A DNA stretch of 64,000 nucleotides from Granulicella sp. dw_53. GTDB lineage: Bacteria > Acidobacteriota > Terriglobia > Terriglobales > Acidobacteriaceae. Both the position numbers and the translations under genes were made by a program. Shown one piece after another: positions 9,182 to 18,332 of this stretch (positions are counted from its first letter, which is position 1; every line of letters begins with the position of its first letter). Below the pieces are notes generated by a model that did not search any database, had not been told where the DNA came from, and worked only from the letters and a program-made list of their open reading frames with translations. The stretch spans positions 434,001-498,000 of the forward strand of contig NZ_JAAVUR010000003.1 of NCBI RefSeq assembly GCF_018449545.1, read 5' to 3'.

Positions 9182-9774
9182 CGGATACCTCCTGATTGCG
9201 TTCCACCCAGTCGGGAGCGGATCGCGGTAATAGCCCTGCGCAGATGGGTCTTGACGGTATTAATGGGCATCCCCAAGCTCTGGGAGATCTCGTCCAGATC
9301 CATCTCCTCCGAGAACTTTAATAAAAATATCCGGCGCTGGTTGACGGAAAGATCCTCCAACGCCTTCTTCACCTGCTGCGTTCGCTCCTTCACCAGAAGC
9401 GTGTTCTCGGGAGAGGACGCCCCGCTGGGCAGAAAGGACGCAAGCTCGGTAATTTCGACGGTGCGTGTATGCGCCTTCCGCCAGAACTGGAACTTCTTCG
9501 TCCGCAGTTGATCTCGAATCAGGTTGTTCGCAATACTGAACAGCCAGGTGCTGACGGAGCAATCCCCACGAAACGAGGAGCGTCCCGCATACGCCTTCAT
9601 GAAACAGTCCTGCGTGATCGTCTCTGCCAGATCTTGATCTCCAAGGGAAAAGGCGACGTAGCGCAGGAGTCTCGGTTCGTAGAGACGGACCAGCGTGTCG
9701 ATATCTTCCAGTTCAGAGATGAAGTTCACCTGGCGTCTCAGGTGAATCATAGATGCGTCCAGAGCGGCTTGCAT
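9178..9774 (-). CDS. ECF-type RNA polymerase sigma factor
   Basis: A 198-residue sigma-70 family protein of extracytoplasmic-function type. Region 2 (about 27-95) includes LVRLYEPRLLRYVAFSLGD, TQDCFMKAYAGRSSFRG and TWLFSIANNLIRDQLR. Region 4 (about 135-190) has VNQRRIFLLKFSEEMDLDEI followed by the helix-turn-helix LGMPINTVKTHLRRAITAIR. No region 3 is present, as expected. It is the first gene of a three-gene cassette with an anti-sigma and a periplasmic helical protein, and is likely self-regulated. It is divergent from the FG-GAP protein, so the 9775-9930 gap should hold two promoters; I could not pick a convincing ECF promoter there. Confidence 0.93.
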   Translation of the reverse strand: MQAALDASMIHLRRQVNFISELEDIDTLVRLYEPRLLRYVAFSLGDQDLAETITQDCFMKAYAGRSSFRGDCSVSTWLFSIANNLIRDQLRTKKFQFWRKAHTRTVEITELASFLPSGASSPENTLLVKERTQQVKKALEDLSVNQRRIFLLKFSEEMDLDEISQSLGMPINTVKTHLRRAITAIRSRLGGTQSGGIR

Positions 9775-9930
9775 ACACCGTCAGAGACGCGATTTCTCTG
9801 CATTTTGGTTACGCATCCCACTCCAAGCCATAAATTACTGGGCCAAAAACGGGAAAGATCCGCGTCGGAGCCTGGCCAGCCCTCAGGAAGCGCCTCTTCC
9901 GCTAGACTTCCCCGGAGGAGATTCTGACCC

Positions 9931-11232
9931 ATGCGCTGGTGGCCAACGACTTCGTTCCTGACACGTACCGCTCTGGTCGCAGTCCCCTTGTTGACCGCCG
10001 CATATGCAGCCAGCCGTCCGGCGGATATCGCCTTCCGCGTGCAAATGATCGATCCTGGCTACAGCGAGACCGCCGCAGTCGCGGACCTGAACAACGACGG
10101 CAAGCCCGATATCATCTCCGGCGAGAGCTGGTACGAAGCCCCCAACTGGACCAAACATCCCCTTCGCTCGATCGACTACAGCCAGAACTACATCGACAAC
10201 TTCAGCGACCTGCCCATCGATGTCGACGGCGACGGTTGGGTAGACATCGTGCAATGCAGCTACTTCGCGCACAACATTGTTTGGCTGAAGAATCCCGGCC
10301 ATAGGAATTCAAAAGAGCCAGACGCTACCTGGAAGGTCACGGAGATCGACGCCAGCGGTCCCACCGAGTTCGCCTTCCTCGTCGACCTCAACAACGATGG
10401 CAAGGCCCAGGAGCTGCTCCCTGAATTCGACCGCCCCAACGTACCCCTCGCGTGGTTCGAGTTGCAAAAGAGCCAATGGATCAAGCACGTCATCGCACCC
10501 CACGGCTACGGACACGGAATCGGCGTCGGCGACGTAAACGGAGACGGCAGAAACGACATACTCACCCCCAAGGGCTGGTTCGAAGCTCCCCCCGACATCC
10601 GAGCCTCAGGCGATTGGGTCTTCCACGCCACCGACTGGGATCAGCACCCCATCCCGGCTGCTGGCACAGTACGCAACTCAGAATCTCCCGCCTCACCACC
10701 GGCACGCGGCGCACAGTTCGGCTACATGCATCTGCTCGACATCAACGGAGACGGCCGCAAAGATCTGCTCACCGGCATGGCCCACGACTACGGCCTCGCC
10801 TGGTACGAGCAGACCGCCGACGGAAGATGGATACAACACGTCATCGATAGCTCATGGTCCCAGGCGCACGCCTCTGTCCTGGTCGACCTCAACGGCGACG
10901 GTCAGCTCGATCTCGTCACCGGAAAGCGCTACTTCGCCCACAACGGCTCTGATCCCGGCGAGCGCGAGCCCATCGGCCTCTACTGGTACGAGTACCGGAA
11001 GACAGCCCCGACACCCGCGACTGCTCGCGGCCCCGGCAACGGAGGCGTCGAGTGGATCCGCCACATCGTCGACTACGGAGGGCGCATGGGAGGAGGAATG
11101 CAGATCGTTGCAACCGACATCGATGGTGACGGCGACATCGACATCGTCAGCGGGGGCAAGGCAGGCCTCTTCCTCGCCGAAAATCTAACCCACCCTTCGA
11201 AGTCTCAAGCCAACCCCAGAAATCGCCGCTGA
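9931..11232 (+). CDS. Exported FG-GAP/VCBS repeat protein
   Basis: A 433-residue protein. Residues 1-28 resemble a signal peptide (TSFLTRTALVAVPLLTAAYA). The body is a beta-propeller with repeated calcium-type loops DLNNDGKPDI, DVDGDGWVDI, DVNGDGRNDI, DINGDGRKDL, DLNGDGQLDL and DIDGDGDIDI, about seven blades. These loops bind Ca and mark integrin-like FG-GAP propellers. No enzyme domain is visible. Acidobacteria carry many such extracellular propellers; the ligand is unknown. Divergent from the ECF cassette and convergent with the response regulator (13 bp between stops). Confidence 0.8.
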   Translation: MRWWPTTSFLTRTALVAVPLLTAAYAASRPADIAFRVQMIDPGYSETAAVADLNNDGKPDIISGESWYEAPNWTKHPLRSIDYSQNYIDNFSDLPIDVDGDGWVDIVQCSYFAHNIVWLKNPGHRNSKEPDATWKVTEIDASGPTEFAFLVDLNNDGKAQELLPEFDRPNVPLAWFELQKSQWIKHVIAPHGYGHGIGVGDVNGDGRNDILTPKGWFEAPPDIRASGDWVFHATDWDQHPIPAAGTVRNSESPASPPARGAQFGYMHLLDINGDGRKDLLTGMAHDYGLAWYEQTADGRWIQHVIDSSWSQAHASVLVDLNGDGQLDLVTGKRYFAHNGSDPGEREPIGLYWYEYRKTAPTPATARGPGNGGVEWIRHIVDYGGRMGGGMQIVATDIDGDGDIDIVSGGKAGLFLAENLTHPSKSQANPRNRR

Positions 11233-11245
11233 GTAGCCCGTGAGC

Positions 11246-11902
11246 TTATTCCACGCTGGGAACGCCGACAGAGTCAGCAACCACCGGCACGGAGGTCTGT
11301 CGATACGCGAGCGGCAGACGCGGATCGATCGACTGCACGATCGCATAGTGGATGCGATTATGGCAGAAGACGCAATCGGTCTCGTGAACCACCAGCAACT
11401 TCGCGCTCAACGTCTGAGGGAAGGTTCGCAGACAGTCCGGACAACCGATCGTGACATACGCATCCCCAGAGACGGGATCGCTATTCTTCGGAATCCAGAT
11501 GGGAGCGTGAATCGTCGATCGCTTCGCAATCTCCGACTCGGTCAACGCCGCAGCCGCCATAATCCCAAACAGAGTCCGAAGCCCCGTCGCCTTCTCGTAG
11601 AAAGCATCGGCCACGATGCCCAGGGGTACAGACTCTCCGGAGAATGCCCCGCTGGTAGCGATCACATAGATTGCCGGCAGGCGGCGGCGGATCACAGACA
11701 ACAGTTCAAAACCGGACATCCCCGGCATGTTCAGGTCAGAGAGAATGATGTCAGGCGTAAACTCCCGGATCATCTCTAGCGCAGAGAACCCATCCTCCGC
11801 GCAGCGTACATTGTGGCCTAATTCCGTAAAGATCTGTGAGAGCAGCTTTCGGGTTGCCGGTTCATCGTCTACGATCAGAAGTTTTCGCGTTGGGCTGGAC
11901 AT
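11246..11902 (-). CDS. Response regulator with cysteine-rich C-terminal region
   Basis: A 218-residue protein. A complete REC domain (about 6-118) starts KLLIVDDEPATRK with the acidic pair; the phospho-acceptor Asp is in PDIILSDLNMPGMSG, followed by the conserved T/S (IATSG). The C-terminal 100 residues are not a known DNA-binding output. They contain two CxxC pairs (GCPDC and DCVFC) about 24 residues apart, followed by HNRIHY, consistent with a zinc ribbon. The start at 11902 is chosen for its GGAGAGA site 3-9 nt upstream, against a weaker ATG 7 codons earlier. No histidine kinase is adjacent, so it is an orphan. Confidence 0.85.
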   Translation of the reverse strand: MSSPTRKLLIVDDEPATRKLLSQIFTELGHNVRCAEDGFSALEMIREFTPDIILSDLNMPGMSGFELLSVIRRRLPAIYVIATSGAFSGESVPLGIVADAFYEKATGLRTLFGIMAAAALTESEIAKRSTIHAPIWIPKNSDPVSGDAYVTIGCPDCLRTFPQTLSAKLLVVHETDCVFCHNRIHYAIVQSIDPRLPLAYRQTSVPVVADSVGVPSVE

Positions 11903-12034
11903 CGTTCTCTCCCCCCAGTGCATCCCACTAAGTTACTGCTTTTAGTATCCTTTCTTCCAAAACCCTATTCTGCTCACTTTTGCACACTAACTGCTTTTTA
12001 TTGCACCATTTTGGGCAATATCGCGTACTTGCCT

Positions 12035-12742
12035 TTAGCTAGCCTTGCTCACAACGACCGGCGTCTGAGAGTTAGGCTCTGGCCACTGATCGTGCAGCAC
12101 CACATTTAATAGCGACTTGTGAACTCGGATTCGCCCGTTGTAATCAATAAAACCCAGCTTCCGGAAGCGGTTCATGAAGAAGCTCACGCGTGAGCGGGTC
12201 GTGCCGATCATCTCCGCAAGGGTCTCCTGAGTAATCTTGGGAATTAGCGTCTCCGGCTCCCCTGGCTTGCCGAACTCCGCCATCAATAAAAGAATGCGCG
12301 CCAGCCGCTTCTCGCTCGAATTGAAGAGCTGATCGACCAGATCCGCCTGCGTTCGCATACTGCGCGCTAGCAGAAACTTCAAAAACAGATCCGAGAAAGC
12401 ATGCTCCTCGTGCAAAACCCGGAGCATCTCTTCCCTTTCAATCTTGAGGGCCGTACAAGCGGTCATCGCCTTCGCGGAAGCCATCCGCAGACCCACCACT
12501 CCTGCAATCGACTCCTCACCGATGAAGTCGCCAACCGAGAGCAGCGTAATCGTCGCCTCTTTGCCGTTCGTCGACACCACCGTAAGCTTCGCCCGTCCGG
12601 ACTGAAGATAAAAGACACAGTCGGCAGGACTACCTTGCGTAAAGAAGGCATGCTTGGCCTTCAGGTGAACGATCCTCCGCCCCAATCCTGCATTGGCCAG
12701 GAACGTAGCTGGGTCGAATGCAATCCTCTTTTTTGTGGGCAT
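12035..12742 (-). CDS. Crp/Fnr family transcriptional regulator
   Basis: A 235-residue protein. An N-terminal cyclic-nucleotide-binding-like beta-roll (about 20-130) has HAKHAFFTQGSPADCVFYLQSGRAKLTV and VGDFIGEESI. A dimerisation helix follows, then a C-terminal HTH_Crp (about 165-220) with ITQETLAEMIGTTRSRVSFFM as the recognition region. The four-Cys Fe-S signature of Fnr is absent, so it is not a classical oxygen sensor. Start ATG at 12742 with GAGG about 8-10 nt upstream. It lies alone upstream of the response regulator with a 132-bp gap. Target unknown. Confidence 0.88.
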   Translation of the reverse strand: MPTKKRIAFDPATFLANAGLGRRIVHLKAKHAFFTQGSPADCVFYLQSGRAKLTVVSTNGKEATITLLSVGDFIGEESIAGVVGLRMASAKAMTACTALKIEREEMLRVLHEEHAFSDLFLKFLLARSMRTQADLVDQLFNSSEKRLARILLLMAEFGKPGEPETLIPKITQETLAEMIGTTRSRVSFFMNRFRKLGFIDYNGRIRVHKSLLNVVLHDQWPEPNSQTPVVVSKAS

Positions 12743-12972
12743 CCGAATCGCCTCTTCCTATCCATCCAGCAATACAGATATCTACTGCGTCAGTAGTCCT
12801 TCAAGGACCTATGTAACTTAGGTAACATGCGAAGGCTAAAGCATCGCACCGTTCCCAACTCAGAACTGTGCAAAATTGCTCATAATGCATGTTTAATGTG
12901 TCTCAAACGACATATTTCGGAACTAGCTTCATTCGAAGCGGCTCTCGACCAAAGTAGGTCGAAGCAGGAAGA

Positions 12973-14277
12973 CTAAGGAACGACTTGAGCAGCGGCTTTA
13001 ATAACCGCATTCGAGGTCGCCGCCTTCGTGAGACCTACATCCGTATAGCGATTATGCGGATTCCACAAGATCCACCCATCGGTCTTCGCATCATCGGCGC
13101 CACGGATCTGGTCGCTCACCTCGACAGGCCCGAAGATCTTTCCCCCAAAGGCATAGTCGCGAAACGCCTGCAGCCACGGCCGGAACTTCTTAGGGTTCGC
13201 CTGGGTCCGCTTGATGCTGTTCTCGAGCGTAAGGTGAATGGTCCTGTAAATATCGTCACTGGTAGCCATGGGATTCTTATGCCCTGGAATGCCAAGCTTG
13301 AATCCCGAGGGATACAGCATGGGACAGAGATAATCGACCACGTTGATAACACTTTCGAGCTGTTGGCCAATACCCGTATCGTTCGTGTTCCAACCCACAT
13401 ACCCGAAGATGTCGGCAGCTAAAAACACGTTATAAGGCACAAGCGCCGTCCGAGCCTGCATCAGGAAATTGGTGATGCCTTTGACACGCCCGGCCTCATC
13501 CGTCGGCCCGCTGAAGGCAAGCTTGGTGTTCGCATCCGGGAAACGAACGTAGTCGAACTGAACCTCGTCGAACCCAGCCTTCGCCGCCTCGATGGCGATC
13601 GCGATGTTGTAGGCACGGACCTCTGCCTGCCACGGATCGGTCCACGTAAGCCCCTCCCTATCGTGGAAGAGAGTTCCATCCGGAAGACGAACTGCAAGGT
13701 CCGGACGCGCAACTCCCAGGGCAGCATCCTTGAAGACCACGATGCGGGCGATCATATAAATACCCTGTCCATGCCCATTGTTCACAAGATCGGAGAGCGA
13801 GTGCGTCAGCGTAAGCTTCCGCGCGCCGATCGTCTTGGCCAAAGGAATATCAGAGGGATAAGTAAGCAAGCCCCTGTCGCTCTTGATATCGACCACCAGG
13901 GCATTGGCTCCGCCGTGCTGGATAATACCGAGCGCCGCCTCTCGAATCGGCTTTGATGCAACGCCGTAAACAGAGAGATAGAGCGCATGCGGAGTAAACG
14001 GCGTAAGGGCAAGCGGACTCTTCGCAACATCGCCCGCCGTAAAGCTACCCGCACGATACCCAGGAGCCCGGGCCAGAACTTTTAGCCCGGGATTCTCACC
14101 CCCGGCGATCTGGAACCGCCCCAAAGCATCCCCTTTGACAACCGTAGTCCCCACCGTAACCAAAGCATCGAGAACAGGCTTTCCCGTAGCAGTATCGACG
14201 ACGTGTCCATCCAAACCCGACGCAAACACAGTAGAACTCGCGCACAAAAGAGCGGCAGCAAGCAGAGACGTCTTCAT
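12973..14277 (-). CDS. Exported putative glycoside hydrolase (DUF4015 family)
   Basis: A 434-residue protein with a signal peptide (residues 1-20, TSLLAAALLCASSTVFASG). A small carboxypeptidase-regulatory-like beta domain (about 20-85, GLDGHVVDTATGKPVLDALV) comes next. A DUF4015/GH-like TIM barrel (about 100-420) has HALYLSVYGVASKPIREAA, ALVVDIKSDRGLLTYPSDIP and the strongly conserved FDEVQFDYVRFPD, whose acidic residues are likely catalytic or substrate-binding. It probably acts on an extracellular or cell-wall glycan; the substrate is not known. The ATG at 14277 is chosen because the signal peptide starts there; an upstream in-frame extension to 14352 lacks support. Confidence 0.8.
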   Translation of the reverse strand: MKTSLLAAALLCASSTVFASGLDGHVVDTATGKPVLDALVTVGTTVVKGDALGRFQIAGGENPGLKVLARAPGYRAGSFTAGDVAKSPLALTPFTPHALYLSVYGVASKPIREAALGIIQHGGANALVVDIKSDRGLLTYPSDIPLAKTIGARKLTLTHSLSDLVNNGHGQGIYMIARIVVFKDAALGVARPDLAVRLPDGTLFHDREGLTWTDPWQAEVRAYNIAIAIEAAKAGFDEVQFDYVRFPDANTKLAFSGPTDEAGRVKGITNFLMQARTALVPYNVFLAADIFGYVGWNTNDTGIGQQLESVINVVDYLCPMLYPSGFKLGIPGHKNPMATSDDIYRTIHLTLENSIKRTQANPKKFRPWLQAFRDYAFGGKIFGPVEVSDQIRGADDAKTDGWILWNPHNRYTDVGLTKAATSNAVIKAAAQVVP

Positions 14278-14488
14278 GGGGGAACTAGCACTTTCTACGG
14301 CGACATTCGGGGCCGATGAAACCTTCGTTGATGGAAGACCGCGCATCCGCAAGCAGCAACGATTGCGGTGGATCGAGGCGAAGCATGAACTCCAGGAGAA
14401 ATACCACCGTACTCCCCCGCTCCTGACACACGCAAGACTGTTCTGCTCACAAGGTAATTTGTATCTAACTTGGGTACCTTTAAAGTAA

Positions 14489-14512
14489 GAGCCCAGGCAA
14501 TCGCCCGGGCTC
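14489..14512 (-). terminator. Terminator after tsf
   Basis: GAGCCCAGGC (14489-14498) pairs with GCCCGGGCTC (14503-14512), with one wobble and a 4-nt loop. On the minus strand TTACTTTA follows. It lies 30 nt past the tsf stop and ends the ribosomal protein/EF-Ts block. Confidence 0.65.
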
Positions 14513-14542
14513 AGTGAGACAGACTTCAGTGAGTAAGGAGTG

Positions 14543-15208
14543 CTAAGCCTGCGGCTCTTCCGCTGCCAGCTTGGTCTGGGCTACGGTCCAGTCCGGTGCT
14601 CCGACCTTGAAGCGAGCGAAGCGGCGAACGCTGATGTTCTCGCCGAGCTTGCCAACCTTGGTCGCGATGATCTGGGCGATGGACTGGGTCTGCTCCTTGA
14701 TGAAGGGCTGCTCCAGAAGGCAGACCTCCTCGTAGAACTTGCTCAGCTTGCCTTCGAGCATCTTCTCGATGATGTTGGCAGGCTTGCCGGTCGCTGCTGC
14801 CTGCGCGCGATAGACGTCCTTCTCGCGGGCGAGGTCCTCTTCCGTGACGTCCTCCTTGCGGACGTAGCGGGGATCGGTGGCAGCGATGTGCATGGCGATA
14901 TCGCGGAGGAGCTCCTGGAACTCAGGCGTGCGGGCCACGAAGTCCGACTCGCAGTTGAGCTCGACGAGTACGCCGATCTTTCCGCCAGCGTGAATGTAAG
15001 TTCCAACCGCGCCCTCGTTGGTGGTGCGGGTAGCTTTCTTAGCGGCCGACGCCATGCCGCGCTTGCGCAGGACGACGAAAGCGCCTTCCATATCGCCCTT
15101 GGTCTCCTGCAGGGCCTTGAGGCAGTCGCCCATGGGCGCGCCGGATTTATCGCGGAGTTCCTTGACGAGCTTGGCGTCTACTTTGTGAGTCTCGGTAGCG
15201 GTGGTCAT
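14543..15208 (-). CDS. tsf: Translation elongation factor Ts
   Basis: A 221-residue GDP/GTP exchange factor for EF-Tu. The N-terminal UBA-like domain has VKELRDKSGAPMGDCLKAL, the family signature. The core has GKIGVLVELNCESDFVARTPEF. The C-terminal part is shorter than in E. coli (283 residues), a length also found in many non-proteobacteria. I place the start at 15208, where MTTATETHKVDAK has AAGGA 5-9 nt upstream; the longer frame to 15313 adds 35 residues without homology. It follows rpsB on the same strand with a 134-bp spacer. Confidence 0.95.
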   Translation of the reverse strand: MTTATETHKVDAKLVKELRDKSGAPMGDCLKALQETKGDMEGAFVVLRKRGMASAAKKATRTTNEGAVGTYIHAGGKIGVLVELNCESDFVARTPEFQELLRDIAMHIAATDPRYVRKEDVTEEDLAREKDVYRAQAAATGKPANIIEKMLEGKLSKFYEEVCLLEQPFIKEQTQSIAQIIATKVGKLGENISVRRFARFKVGAPDWTVAQTKLAAEEPQA

Positions 15209-15342
15209 GTTGGGTTCCTTATCCTGATCTTCTTCTAGATAATGCAGGCCTCGTGTGAATGAGGCGTTGACGCAGAAAGAGCGTGGTGCCGATTCGCTCT
15301 CGCGGGCAGCCACGCTCCTCTGGATGAGTGTTCGTGAGCTGC

Positions 15343-16290
<948 letters not shown>

Positions 16291-16484
16291 TGTAGCTCCT
16301 TGGTGAAGACAGCCGGGTAAAACCGCCGGTGCCTGGATTGATCCCGCGTACGGGAGATTTGACTCCTGACCTCATGCGATCCGGCCTGCATGAGGGTGAT
16401 GCGATGGGTACCGGCCCAATGCTCCGGCACCCATTCGTACTGCTTGCAGCCAAAAGAAGCGGGCAGCTCGCAGCGCTCCGGAGA

Positions 16485-16880
16485 TTACCTCTTGGAGAAC
16501 TGGAAGCGAGCGCGGGCGCCCTTCTGACCGTACTTCTTGCGCTCCTTACCACGCGAATCGCGGGTCACAAGTCCCTCGGACTTCAGGGCCTTGCGGAGCT
16601 CAGGGTTGAAGATCATCAGCGCGCGGGCGATACCGAGCTTGACGGCGTCGGCCTGACCCATGACACCGCCACCCTTAACCGTGGTGATGACGTCGAAGGT
16701 CTCTTCGATGCCGGCGATGCCGAGAGAGCGCTTCGCGGCGGCGCGCTGCTGGGCGGTGACGAAGTACACGTCAAACTCCTTCTTGTTGACCGTGAACTTG
16801 CCGCTGCCTGGACGCAGGAAGACGCGGGCGATAGAGGACTTGCGCCGGCCTGTTCCGTAGTATTGAACTAAATCTGCCAT
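16485..16880 (-). CDS. rpsI: 30S ribosomal protein S9
   Basis: A 131-residue protein. It begins with [21 protein letters not shown], the S9 hallmark, has [19 protein letters not shown], and ends [17 protein letters not shown], the basic tail that reaches the P-site tRNA. Length is normal. The start is ATG with AGGAG about 7 nt upstream. It follows rplM as usual, but with an unusual 139-bp spacer holding two hairpins (16905-16960). Confidence 0.96.
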   Translation of the reverse strand: MADLVQYYGTGRRKSSIARVFLRPGSGKFTVNKKEFDVYFVTAQQRAAAKRSLGIAGIEETFDVITTVKGGGVMGQADAVKLGIARALMIFNPELRKALKSEGLVTRDSRGKERKKYGQKGARARFQFSKR

Positions 16881-16904
16881 GGTGCTCCTTGAACTTTTGT
16901 AAGG

Positions 16905-16960
16905 CTCCGGGGTTAAAACCCCAGAGTGCCCTTGCTATTTCAGCGGGCTAAAGCCCACTG
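16905..16960. repeat. Pair of similar palindromes in the rplM-rpsI spacer
   Basis: Palindrome 1 is CTC-c-GGGGTTAAAACCCC-a-GAG (16905-16926). Palindrome 2 is CAG-c-GGGCTAAAGCCC-a-CTG (16941-16960). Both share the plan 3-bp arm, C/A mismatch, then a G-run/C-run core around TTAAAA or TAA. They lie in a spacer that is normally very short between these genes. This looks like a REP-like intergenic repeat or a processing/attenuation site. Confidence 0.5.
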
Positions 16961-17019
16961 TTTCATCCCAGAAAACCTTCGACTCAGCGAACCAAAGTCC
17001 GCTACATCCTGAACTAGGC

Positions 17020-17484
17020 CTAGGCCTTGGCCTTGGGCGCGTTGCTCGCGTGGAACTCCAGCGGCTGTGGCTGCTGGGCGAGGTGCGGGTGCTGGCTGCC
17101 CTTGTAAACCTTGAGCTTGGTGGCCATCTGGCGCCCGAGCTTGGACTTGGGGAGCATCCCTTTGACGGCCTGCTCGACGATAGCCTCAGGACGGCGGGCC
17201 AGGAGCTTGACGAAGGACTCTTCGCGAAGACCACCAGGAAAGCCGGTGTAGCGGCGATAGAGCTTACTGTCAGCCTTGAGGCCGGTGAGGACGATCTTCT
17301 CGGCGTTGATGATGACGACGTGGTCGCCCATATCAATGTAAGGAGTGTAGAGGGGGTTGAGCTTGCCGGCGAGGACGGAGGCGGCGGTGGTAGCCAGGCG
17401 GCCGAGGGTCTTGCCGGAGGCGTCGACGACAAACCACTTGCGTTTGATGTCTTTGCCGCTCGGGATCGTGGTGCTGTTGTTCAT
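17020..17484 (-). CDS. rplM: 50S ribosomal protein L13
   Basis: A 154-residue protein. It has [17 protein letters not shown] near the N-terminus, [16 protein letters not shown] and the conserved [13 protein letters not shown]. The C-terminus ends in a short Ala/Lys tail. L13 is an early assembly protein of the 50S subunit and in other bacteria controls its own rplM-rpsI mRNA. Start ATG at 17484 with GGGAG about 7 nt upstream. First gene of the rplM-rpsI-rpsB-tsf block. Confidence 0.96.
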   Translation of the reverse strand: MNNSTTIPSGKDIKRKWFVVDASGKTLGRLATTAASVLAGKLNPLYTPYIDMGDHVVIINAEKIVLTGLKADSKLYRRYTGFPGGLREESFVKLLARRPEAIVEQAVKGMLPKSKLGRQMATKLKVYKGSQHPHLAQQPQPLEFHASNAPKAKA

Positions 17485-18039
17485 GAAGTACTCCCTGGTT
17501 CTGCCGTCTTCATTGTTCGGCGTAGTTCTGAAGAATATGGTCGAACGATTTTTAATGCCTGATTCTGCTGCTTCTTACGTAATGCAAACTACAAATTTCA
17601 ACGACTCGGGCAGACAACCGAACAGCAGGCCGTCTACCGGAACTCTAAGGATTGCCGGGCGGAATGCCTGAATCGGACAAGAGCAAGCTCTTGAACGTAA
17701 AGAGGCTGGACCGCTTGGATTTCGCACAAAGCCTGACCGAATGGCCTGAAGAGTGGGTGCTTGGGAGGCGGCTGATGTTGCAAGCTGCCCCGCTTGGGGT
17801 CCACACAATGTCCTGTCGGGCTGAGGCGTCTGAAGATGGTTCACCCAGACGCACAGATGCGGGACTGCGCGAGATTCAAGAATATCCGAAGGGTTGGGTG
17901 GAGTCAACGAAGGAGTTACGGCGGACAGAATTTATCCGGGCTTTCCCTGAACGAGACAGAGCTCCGCTTAAGACCGATTTCCACCGGTTATGTCCTTTGA
18001 AGATGGTTTGGTGCTTTGCCCCTCGAAAACTTCTTTGAT
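17485..18039. other. Intergenic region upstream of rplM, no gene supported
   Basis: About 550 bp. The first 150 bp should carry the rplM promoter and leader on the minus strand. A small palindrome CAAGAGC-aa-GCTCTTG lies at 17678-17693. Open frames here on either strand (for example 17652-18038 plus) show no recognisable domain and no convincing ribosome site, so I do not call them. Confidence 0.55.
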
Positions 18040-18246
18040 TCAGAGAAGGCGCGCCTGGCGCAGAGTCTCGTGACTGGATCTGCGACAGAGAAGCATGGCC
18101 GTCGATACAGCCTCAGGCGTCTTCGCGGCACGTTTGGAGCGCCGTAACCCTGCATAGGCAAAGCCCACAACCCCGGTGACGATATACAGAATGGAAGCGG
18201 GTTCGGCGGCAAGGACAAGCGGGAGGATCGAGCTCAACGGGGACAT
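18040..18246 (-). CDS. Small hypothetical protein with PEP-CTERM-like hydrophobic segment
   Basis: A 68-residue frame. Residues 14-40 read AEPASILYIVTGVVGFAYAG and then LRRSKRA: an E-P turn, one hydrophobic helix and a basic cluster, the plan of a PEP-CTERM sorting tail. About 28 residues follow, which is atypical. AGAGAG lies 5-10 nt before the ATG. It sits between a GT39-like glycosyltransferase and the rplM region. It could be a real single-span membrane micro-protein or a degraded C-terminus. No homology is claimed. Confidence 0.35.
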   Translation of the reverse strand: MSPLSSILPLVLAAEPASILYIVTGVVGFAYAGLRRSKRAAKTPEAVSTAMLLCRRSSHETLRQARLL

Positions 18247-18332
18247 GGTATCTCTCTTCGGCTTTAAACAGGGTATCCATGAGTTCCGTCGGGCGATGTA
18301 CCACGAAGGTGGTATTCCGGGCTTTGCGGCTG

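Noticed and set aside
17652-18038. 128-codon plus-strand frame upstream of rplM
   Set aside because: No recognised domain, no clear ribosome site and unlike the local codon pattern; left uncalled.
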